DNA of 43,867 bases from Lachnospiraceae bacterium UBA7225. Lineage in GTDB: Bacteria > Bacillota > Clostridia > Lachnospirales > Lachnospiraceae. Of the stretch, positions 9,352 to 15,876 are shown in pieces (position 1 is the first letter of the stretch; each line of letters starts with the position of its first letter). Below the pieces are notes generated by a model that saw only the letters and a list, made by a program, of their open reading frames with translations, ran no database searches and was not told the DNA's origin. The position numbers were made by a program, and so were the translations under genes. The stretch lies in assembly GCA_002473385.1 (NCBI GenBank), contig DKTR01000091.1, positions 1 to 43,867 on the forward strand, in the 5' to 3' direction.

Positions 9352-11781
9352 ATGAAAAAATATATGTTGAATGATAACTGGCAGCTTCAGGATAATTCGG
9401 GGCAGTATTCTTTTTCTGTGACATTGCCCTGTCAGGTGCATGATGCTCTTCTGGACGAAGGAATCATTGAAAATCCTAATATTACAGGGATCAACAAAGA
9501 CTGCTGGATCGGTGAGAGAATCTGGAGATATAGCCGGATATTTAAGCTTCCATCGGAAAACGGAATCTGGAATTTACAGATAAAAGGTATCGATACGTTT
9601 GCGGATATCATTCTGAACGGAGAAAAGATTGGTGAGTCAGTCAGTGCATATCAGAGTGTTCATTTAGCGGATCTGAAGCTGGAGAAAGTCAACAGAATAG
9701 AGATTGTTGTTTACCCGCCAAAAGAACGGGTCAGACAGATCTCTGTACCGGAATGCATGGAGGAAAAACTGCAGGATTACACTAAGGCAAGAGTCTTCCG
9801 CTCCGGATTCCAGGACTATTCCGGACCCAGGCCGAATCTGATCCGCATGGGTATTTATGGGGATATTATTCTGGAGAACACGGCGGAAGGGGGTTTTCGG
9901 AATGTACTCTCTGAAAGTGTCCTGAACAGCCGTCTGGATGAGGGAAGAATTAACACGGATATTGAATATTATGGTGAGCCGGATGGAAAAGAGCTGGAAT
10001 GGGAAGTAACGTATGACGGTATTGTTGTGAAAAATGGCAGGCTTGCGGCAGCCAGAAGCTTTACTGTAATCTGTGAAAATCCCAGACTGTGGTATCCGCG
10101 CACACATGGCAGACCGGATATTTACCTGTTCCATATTAAACTGATGGAAAACGGCTGTGTCGTGGATGAAGCGTGCAGGCAGATTGGTTTCCGCAGAATA
10201 GAGCAGGCAGATCCGATTTTCAAATTCAGAATTAACAAGATGCCGCTGAAGCTATATGGGGGATGTCTCGTTCATCCGGATACAAGAACAGGATGCTATC
10301 AGCGCATAAAAGAAAAGCTTTATGGTCTTCTTGATCTGGCAGAGATGGCGCATTTTAATGTTTTGCGTGTCTGGGGCGAGGGTGAAATTCTGGATGACGA
10401 TTTTTATGATGAGTGTGACAGAAGAGGAATCCTTCTCTGGCAGGATTTTTATATGGGCTGGGGAATGTACAGCGAAGAAGACTCCCTGCTGCCGGTCTTT
10501 GAAAGCGAAGCAATTGAACTTATAAAGAGATTGAAACATCATCCATCTATCCTGTTATGGTGCGGCGGAAACGAAAATTACTGGTCAAGGGACTGGATTT
10601 TTCCGAATGAATATTGCTATGGAGAAAAGATAATCGGAGAAATTTATCCGGAAGTAGTGCGCAAATATGATCCGGAAAGATATTATCATGTGAACTCTCC
10701 TGCGGGCGGCGATTTTGCCAATGATCCACTAGGCGGAGATACTCATGGTTATACCCATTTATGGTATGTGCCCGGCAGATTGTATCCGGAATTTCTCAGC
10801 GAAAATTGCCGTGTTTCTGCTCCGGAACTGAAAACAATGAAGCGGATGATGACAGAAGAGGAACTGTGGCCGGAGAATTATGTAAATACATATACAAAAA
10901 GAAATCCCTTAAGCTGGCCGGCAACATGGTCTGATCATAACACGAATAAGGGACATGTGAAACTCGGCCCGGTAGAGCATTATATGGATGCAGAAACGCC
11001 GGAGGAACTGATTTACCGTCTTGGAGAAGCGCATTGCGAATATCTGAAGGGGCAGATCGAGGGATTCCGCCGGGGCAAGCCATTGGATGATCCCATTGGA
11101 CGGCGCAGATGCCACGGTCATATTGTCTGGAAGTTTAATAATAACAGCAATATCATTTCCTACGGAATAGTGGATTATTTTAATGAGCCCTTACGTGCTT
11201 ATTATGAATTAAAGCGTCTTTATGAGCCGCTTCAGGTATCTTTTTCGATCGAAGATAAAATTAGTGTATGGGTCGTAAATGATACGCTTAAGGATGTCTC
11301 CGGCAAGCTTGTGATCAGGCGTATCAATCTGGAGGACTCCTCTGTGGCTGATACAAAAACAGTATTTTTCACCTGTGAAAGAGATGATTCTATCGTTGCT
11401 GCAAGCCTAAATTCGTTTGGACAGTTTTTGAAGAATTCGGTTCTGGTTGCAACAGCTTATACGCTGGAAGGAAAAGTGATATCCCAGAATATGGCATTTC
11501 CCCAGCCGGAACGCTGGATGACGTTTCCGTCAGGGGGAAATCTGAAAGCTTCTGTGGAAGGAAATGTACTCACTATTTCCAGCGATGTATTTGCCAGAAG
11601 CGTCTCTCTTGAAGGAGATGATGACGGAGACCTCTTTGGCTGGCAGTTTGAAGACAATTTCTTTAATCTGATCCCGGGAGAGGAAAAGAAGGTACATTTC
11701 TTTGGAGGGCATAAAAAAGGAAAAATACGTATTCAGCCATACTACTGGAGCTGTGAAGACGGTATAGAGATAGAAATTTAA
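9352..11781 (+). CDS. GH2 glycoside hydrolase, beta-mannosidase-like (paralogue 3)
   Basis: An 809-residue cytosolic GH2 enzyme, the shortest of the four. Key sequence: LPCQVHDALLDEGII and IKGIDTFADIILNGE in the jelly-roll domain, RVWGEGEI in the barrel, predicted acid/base E408 (WCGGNE), predicted nucleophile E484 (FLSEN), and DTHGYTHLWYVPG near the active site. The C-terminal domain ends with FEDNFFNLIPGEE. GWDWGP is absent; the equivalent stretch is about residues 150-170 (RSGFQDYSGPRPNL). The ribosome site is weak (AAAGAGAGAG), and the start lies two bases after the previous stop, so translation is probably coupled. Together with paralogue 2 it may cut successive linkages in one oligosaccharide. 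Confidence 0.88.
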   Translation: MKKYMLNDNWQLQDNSGQYSFSVTLPCQVHDALLDEGIIENPNITGINKDCWIGERIWRYSRIFKLPSENGIWNLQIKGIDTFADIILNGEKIGESVSAYQSVHLADLKLEKVNRIEIVVYPPKERVRQISVPECMEEKLQDYTKARVFRSGFQDYSGPRPNLIRMGIYGDIILENTAEGGFRNVLSESVLNSRLDEGRINTDIEYYGEPDGKELEWEVTYDGIVVKNGRLAAARSFTVICENPRLWYPRTHGRPDIYLFHIKLMENGCVVDEACRQIGFRRIEQADPIFKFRINKMPLKLYGGCLVHPDTRTGCYQRIKEKLYGLLDLAEMAHFNVLRVWGEGEILDDDFYDECDRRGILLWQDFYMGWGMYSEEDSLLPVFESEAIELIKRLKHHPSILLWCGGNENYWSRDWIFPNEYCYGEKIIGEIYPEVVRKYDPERYYHVNSPAGGDFANDPLGGDTHGYTHLWYVPGRLYPEFLSENCRVSAPELKTMKRMMTEEELWPENYVNTYTKRNPLSWPATWSDHNTNKGHVKLGPVEHYMDAETPEELIYRLGEAHCEYLKGQIEGFRRGKPLDDPIGRRRCHGHIVWKFNNNSNIISYGIVDYFNEPLRAYYELKRLYEPLQVSFSIEDKISVWVVNDTLKDVSGKLVIRRINLEDSSVADTKTVFFTCERDDSIVAASLNSFGQFLKNSVLVATAYTLEGKVISQNMAFPQPERWMTFPSGGNLKASVEGNVLTISSDVFARSVSLEGDDDGDLFGWQFEDNFFNLIPGEEKKVHFFGGHKKGKIRIQPYYWSCEDGIEIEI

Positions 11782-11796
11782 CCAAATCAGGGAAGT

Positions 11797-11829
11797 CTCC
11801 TGCTTCAATTGCCAGGAGCAATAAGCAGG
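11797..11829 (+). promoter_or_regulatory. Two mutually exclusive short hairpins ahead of transketolase genes
   Basis: CTCCTG (11797-11802) can pair with CAGGAG (11813-11818), while the overlapping CCTGCTT (11799-11805) can pair with AAGCAGG (11823-11829). Both cannot form together. This lies in the 92-base gap between the GH2 and transketolase genes. It may be chance, or an attenuation or processing signal. Confidence 0.3.
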
Positions 11830-11873
11830 GGTGGGAACCTGACTTAATTGGGATAGATAACAGGGAGGAAATT

Positions 11874-12743
11874 ATGGACAGATTAAAGCAAAAGGAGCTT
11901 GAACTTATAGCCGGACGGTGCCGGAGAAATGTACTCCGGATGATTGAAGCAGGACATCATGGTCATATGGGCGGAGCACTGTCCTGTATTGATATTGTAA
12001 CTTATCTTTATTTCAGGGGAATGAAGATTGATCCGCGGAATCCAGAATGGGAGGAACGTGACCGTTTTCTCCTGTCGGCAGGTCATAAGTGTATGGCACA
12101 GTATGCAGTACTTGCGGAAAAAGGATATTTTGCGAAGGAGGTACTGGATACATATGGTTCTCTGCACAGCTATATTCCGGGACACCCGGATATGCATAAG
12201 CTGGCAGGTATAGAGGCAAATACAGGTGCTCTCGGACATGGTCTTTCCATTGCGACCGGTATGGCTTTAGGCCTGAAAGACAGCGGGAAAAATGCAAGGG
12301 TATATGTTGTGATGGGAGATGGAGAACTGGCAGAGGGCTCCAATTGGGAGGCAGCAGCCGCTGCAGCACATCATCATGCAGACAATCTTATAGTTTTTGT
12401 TGATTTTAATGGTCTTCAGATTTCCGGAAGAGTACAGGATGTTATGAACATGACACCTATCTCAGAAAAATTCCGGGCTTTCGGATGGAATGTACAGGAT
12501 ATTGATGGAAATAATATGCGGGAAATTGAAGCGGCATTAAAAATGACTGTTTCTGATAATCATAATAAGCCGAGTGCTATCATTGCGCATACAGTAAAAG
12601 CAAAAGGCATTTCCTTTGCTGAGAACAAGGCACAATATCATTTCTGGACACCGAAACAGGGAGAACTTGAGGCTGCAGTCAGGGAAATTGAGGATAATAT
12701 TCAGAGACTGGAAAAGGAGGTACAGAAATTATGTCAGAATTAA
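11874..12743 (+). CDS. Transketolase, N-terminal (thiamine-diphosphate-binding) subunit
   Basis: This 289-residue protein matches the first half of transketolase, encoded separately as in many Clostridia and archaea. It carries the catalytic-site histidines (GHMGGALS, H31; SAGHKC, H71), the LGHGLSIATGMALG segment, and the thiamine diphosphate/metal motif GDGELAEG...NW with N179 in DFNG. Canonical GHPGG is GHMGG here. It transfers two-carbon ketol units together with the C-terminal subunit encoded by the overlapping next gene (13-base overlap). The start follows GGGAGGA. Its position after three GH2 genes and before a sugar kinase and an RpiB-like isomerase points to a dedicated catabolic role rather than the general pentose phosphate pathway. 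Confidence 0.9.
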   Translation: MDRLKQKELELIAGRCRRNVLRMIEAGHHGHMGGALSCIDIVTYLYFRGMKIDPRNPEWEERDRFLLSAGHKCMAQYAVLAEKGYFAKEVLDTYGSLHSYIPGHPDMHKLAGIEANTGALGHGLSIATGMALGLKDSGKNARVYVVMGDGELAEGSNWEAAAAAAHHHADNLIVFVDFNGLQISGRVQDVMNMTPISEKFRAFGWNVQDIDGNNMREIEAALKMTVSDNHNKPSAIIAHTVKAKGISFAENKAQYHFWTPKQGELEAAVREIEDNIQRLEKEVQKLCQN

Positions 12744-13672
12744 GAGATCCAAGAAAAACTTTCGGAGCTGCAGTGGCAGAAGTTGCAGAAAAGGATAAAA
12801 GGATTGTCGTACTTTCAGCAGATAGTGGCGGAAGCAGCGGATTTAAACAGTTCGCTGCTGATCATCCGGACCGCTATTATGAATTTGGAATTATGGAACA
12901 GGGTGTCACAGGCATTGCATCGGGTATGGCTACTGTTGGAAAGATTCCGGTATTCTGTGCAATCGCTCCATTTGTTACCTGCAGATCGTATGAAATGTTT
13001 CGCAATGACCTGGGTTATATGAAACAGAATGTAAAAATCGTAGGACGTAACGGTGGTTTTACATACTCAGATCTGGGAGCAACACACCATTCTCTGGAAG
13101 ACTTTGCAATTATGAGAATGGTTCCGGGCGCCGTTGTTCTTTGTCCGCAGGATCCGGGAGAAATACGCCAGGCGGTGCGTGCAATGCTTGCCCATGATGG
13201 CCCGGTTTATATGAGAATAGGAAATCCTCCAATTCCGGAACTGTTTCCGGAACAGCCGTTTGAAATTGGAAAGGGCAGAGTTCTCCGGGAAGGAGATGAT
13301 CTTACCATTATTTCTACCGGGACCTGTACAAAGGAAGTGTTAGAGGCAGCGGAGATGCTGTCGGAGAAAGGTCTGGATGTAAGAGTAATTGGTATGCCTA
13401 CGATCGCTCCCATTGATGTTGATATCATCCGGAAAGCGGCAAAAGAGACAAAGCGTATCGTGACAGTAGAAGAACACTATGTACATGGCGGTTTAGGAAG
13501 CGCAGTGGCAGAAGTTGTAACGGAATACTGTCCGGTTCCGGTAAAAATGATTGGCGTACCCAGGGTTTATGCAGTTACGGGTCCGTACAATGAACTTTTG
13601 CATTATTATGGTTTAGATGCAGAAGGTATTTTGAAAACGGTAAGTGAATTTGCTGCAAAACAACATTCATGA
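12731..13672 (+). CDS. Transketolase, C-terminal subunit, with altered substrate-site residues
   Basis: A 313-residue protein covering the pyrimidine-binding and C-terminal domains. The glutamate that activates the cofactor is E56 (FGIMEQGVTG); H119 (GATHH) and the Arg of DPRK (R8) and Ser of SGGSSG are kept. Compared with usual split transketolases, the SHAG histidine is N107 (GRNGG), the Asp of GEDGATH is L115 (SDLGATH), and the Arg of YIRLGR is N165 (YMRIGN). In yeast transketolase the matching residues (H469, D477, R528) contact substrate phosphate and the acceptor C2 hydroxyl. The fold and catalysis are therefore kept but the substrate is probably not an ordinary sugar phosphate (inference). 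AAAGGAGG at 12713-12720 supports the start inside the previous gene. Confidence 0.9.
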   Translation: MSELRDPRKTFGAAVAEVAEKDKRIVVLSADSGGSSGFKQFAADHPDRYYEFGIMEQGVTGIASGMATVGKIPVFCAIAPFVTCRSYEMFRNDLGYMKQNVKIVGRNGGFTYSDLGATHHSLEDFAIMRMVPGAVVLCPQDPGEIRQAVRAMLAHDGPVYMRIGNPPIPELFPEQPFEIGKGRVLREGDDLTIISTGTCTKEVLEAAEMLSEKGLDVRVIGMPTIAPIDVDIIRKAAKETKRIVTVEEHYVHGGLGSAVAEVVTEYCPVPVKMIGVPRVYAVTGPYNELLHYYGLDAEGILKTVSEFAAKQHS

Positions 13673-13688
13673 GGAAAGTGAGAAAACT

Positions 13689-15035
13689 ATGAAAAAAGAA
13701 CTTTTGGAATTACAGAGCAGACTTATTCCGGATATGAATTGGGAACTGGAAGATTTTATCTGCAGATTTAAAGAGAATCGTATGCCAAGTACGTATTCTG
13801 CTATGGAAAAACACTTTCAGATAGCAAAGATAAAACCGCCGTCTTTTACGGATCATAAGAAAGCACTGGCAATTTCTATGGGCGGTTCCAATACGAAAAT
13901 TATGCTGGCGTCTATGAAGCAGGGATTGATGTATGTAGATTATGTGCGTGCAATGGAAAACCCGCAGGATAAGTTAGACTATAAGGACTTTTTTGACGAT
14001 CTTCTTCTAAAGGATAAAGTGATTTGTGATTATCTTCAGAATGATCCCTGCCCCGAAATAGGTATTTCTATTCCTATGCAATTAAAGGAAGACTGCCCCC
14101 TGCATGCTACAAAGCTGCCGTTTTTACAGGGAATGATTGCCCGTAATCTGGATGAGATCGGAGAAAATTTAAGCTTTTCCAGGAATTTCAAAGAATATAT
14201 GGCATCACGTCCGTTTTCTTCGGACTACCGGTTCTTCTATCAGTCAGATGGAATTGTTGCGCATCACGGTGCGGTTTCTCTTTCTGATGTTGCCGTAGAA
14301 GATAAAACGGTTCTTTGTATATGTGGGACAGGCATGGCAAATGGTGATGAACTGCATTATCTGCCGATGCTTCTTATCAATAATCTTCCGGATGATGAGG
14401 AGCTCTATCCGGCAGAAGAAACAGAGAATCACCAGCTGCAGTATGCAGTTTCCGGAAAAGGTATTTACAATGTTATGAAAAATGCATTGAAGACCATTGT
14501 GAAAATGGGAAATTCCTCATTGGATGGCAAGAATCTGGAAGAATTTTTCAGAAGCAGCAGGGACAGCCGCAAAGTATTCGAGCTTTATCAGCATGCAGAG
14601 GATCCCAGTTATACATCTCCGTATATTTCGCCAATTCTGGAGGCGGCAGGAACGGAAGGAGAAGAGGAGCTTCTGGAAATTGCAAAAATGATAGTTCATC
14701 GTGTATGCGGAACTCTGGCAAACTGTATTTATTCTACCATGCTTTCTATGAATGCACCACAGAAGGACGGAGTATTCCAGATTTTTATGGAGGGAAGTAT
14801 TGCACGTAATCCCTGCGTAAAAAAACTGGTTTTTGAAAAGCTCCATGAGAGAATCAAAGAGAAGCATCCGGGACTGGATGGACGGGTGATGAAAACGGAA
14901 CTGGTGGAAGATCCTGATTTAAAACCGCTTCAGAGAGCCGGTTCGTGTACGCAGGAAGAGCTTCATAGTGTAGATACTACGCTTGTGGGAGCCGTTTCTA
15001 TGGTGATGGCGGAATGCAGTACCTTTGAGGCGTGA
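13689..15035 (+). CDS. Hexokinase-like sugar kinase (divergent)
   Basis: A 448-residue protein resembling the hexokinase branch of the ASKHA fold rather than bacterial ROK glucokinases. Visible elements are the phosphate-1 loop (ISMGGSNTKIML), the strand GISIPMQ, the likely catalytic Asp in QSDGIVAHHG (matching NDTVGT of hexokinases), and the phosphate-2 loop CICGTGMANG. The C-terminal part has FMEGSIARNP. I chose ATG 13689, with GAGGAAAG at 13671-13678, because the 15 codons upstream overlap the transketolase gene. It is likely to phosphorylate a sugar released by the GH2 enzymes or made by transketolase. The substrate cannot be told, and glucose or mannose remain possible. Confidence 0.75.
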   Translation: MKKELLELQSRLIPDMNWELEDFICRFKENRMPSTYSAMEKHFQIAKIKPPSFTDHKKALAISMGGSNTKIMLASMKQGLMYVDYVRAMENPQDKLDYKDFFDDLLLKDKVICDYLQNDPCPEIGISIPMQLKEDCPLHATKLPFLQGMIARNLDEIGENLSFSRNFKEYMASRPFSSDYRFFYQSDGIVAHHGAVSLSDVAVEDKTVLCICGTGMANGDELHYLPMLLINNLPDDEELYPAEETENHQLQYAVSGKGIYNVMKNALKTIVKMGNSSLDGKNLEEFFRSSRDSRKVFELYQHAEDPSYTSPYISPILEAAGTEGEEELLEIAKMIVHRVCGTLANCIYSTMLSMNAPQKDGVFQIFMEGSIARNPCVKKLVFEKLHERIKEKHPGLDGRVMKTELVEDPDLKPLQRAGSCTQEELHSVDTTLVGAVSMVMAECSTFEA

Positions 15036-15076
15036 ATTTTTAATTATGAAAAAGGACATTGATGGGAGGTCATGAG

Positions 15077-15520
15077 ATGAAAATTGCAGTAGGATGCGAT
15101 CCCAATGCTTCGCAATTGAAGCTTTTGGTAAGTGAATATGTTACAAAACTTGGACACGAAGTAATTGATTATGGAAGCGATGACCCGATCTATGCAAATG
15201 TTGCAATTAAAGTCGGGGAAGAAGTTGCAGCAGGCAATGCAGACAGAGGAATGTTATTTTGCGGTACCGGAATCGGGGTTGCTCTGGCGGCAAATAAAGT
15301 GCCGGGTGTTTATGCTGCGAATGTTACCAGTGTATATCAGGCGCAGCGCGCAGTTCTGAGTAACAATGCGAATATCATTACCATGGGACAGCAGGTAACA
15401 GGGAGCGAGGTTGCCAAAATGATGGCAAAAGAATATCTTTCTTATACATACGATCCGAATTCCCGCTCCGGGGCTAAGGTTGACCGCATTGTAGAATATG
15501 CAAAAGAGCATCAATGCTGA
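15077..15520 (+). CDS. RpiB/LacAB-family sugar isomerase with lost phosphate-site and ring-opening residues
   Basis: A 147-residue member of the RpiB/LacA/LacB family. The catalytic cysteine is kept (C62 in FCGTGIG), as are D8 (GCD) and the AANKVPGV helix. The His of RpiB GCDH is P9; the ring-opening His of the REHN segment is S95 (VLSNN); and the RH pair of the C-terminal RHxxR phosphate clamp is A133-K134, with only R137 left. A ribose-5-phosphate isomerase role is therefore doubtful. Open-chain four-carbon substrates, or substrates with another group in place of phosphate, fit better (inference). ATG 15077 is chosen with GGGAGG at 15064-15069. It closes the region A operon. Confidence 0.85.
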   Translation: MKIAVGCDPNASQLKLLVSEYVTKLGHEVIDYGSDDPIYANVAIKVGEEVAAGNADRGMLFCGTGIGVALAANKVPGVYAANVTSVYQAQRAVLSNNANIITMGQQVTGSEVAKMMAKEYLSYTYDPNSRSGAKVDRIVEYAKEHQC

Positions 15521-15529
15521 GGAACATTG

Positions 15530-15575
15530 GGGGCGCTGCAAAATGGATGAGTAATCATCTATGGAGCAGCGCTCC
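15530..15575 (+). terminator. Long hairpin after the isomerase gene
   Basis: GCGCTGC (15533-15539) pairs with GCAGCGC (15566-15572), extended by G-C and G-T pairs outside and by an inner GATGA/TCATC stem. It is a likely operon end, but no clear T-tract follows, so the terminator call is tentative. The following stretch to 15876 has no gene. It carries a possible weak promoter (TTGAAT 15622-15627 and GATATA 15645-15650), then the stronger promoter and hairpin element listed next. Confidence 0.5.
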
Positions 15576-15683
15576 GTGTGCTTTCCGGACAATCAAGTCA
15601 GTTTTGCAGTCAGGAATACGTTTGAATAATCTGTTTATGTGAATGATATAAAACTATGGATTCCTTTTTGCTAAGAATATGTC

Positions 15684-15712
15684 TTGAATAAGGATACACT
15701 TTACCTTATAAT
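15684..15712 (+). promoter_or_regulatory. Sigma-A-type promoter of the NSS transporter
   Basis: TTGAAT (15684-15689), a 17-base spacer, and a perfect TATAAT (15707-15712). Transcription would begin near 15719, exactly at the left edge of the multi-hairpin element, so that element would be the 5' leader of the mRNA. Confidence 0.75.
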
Positions 15713-15716
15713 GTGA

Positions 15717-15839
15717 GTTACCTGACAAATGAGCCTGACGTCGATTCTGCGTGCTTCGCACTCTCAAAATCGACGAAAACATTCGAAATCCGCACATTTT
15801 TCTTCGAAAAATGGCTACTTTCTCATGTTTGGCAGGACC
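15717..15839 (+). repeat. Palindromic multi-hairpin element / structured leader
   Basis: The ends form an imperfect inverted repeat (CCTGACAAATGAG near 15721; CTCATGTTTGGCAGG ending at 15835). Inside, CGTCGATT (15739-15746) pairs with AATCGACG (15768-15775) around a GTGCTTCGCAC hairpin (15751-15761). A further ATTTTTCTTCGAAAAAT hairpin lies at 15796-15812. No coding frame is evident. It could be a dispersed REP/MITE-like repeat or a structured regulatory leader of the transporter mRNA. Confidence 0.65.
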
Positions 15840-15876
15840 TATAATATTGTATTAACGGCTTAAAGGGAGGAAGGTT

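Noticed and set aside
15077..15520. Naming the isomerase rpiB or lacA/lacB.
   Set aside because: Phosphate-binding and ring-opening residues differ from RpiB, and LacA/LacB normally occur as an adjacent pair with tagatose genes, which are absent.
11874..15520. A sulfoquinovose sulfo-transketolase operon.
   Set aside because: The architecture is similar, but no GH31 sulfoquinovosidase, SQ isomerase or sulfonate exporter is seen and a kinase is present. It is kept only as an analogy.
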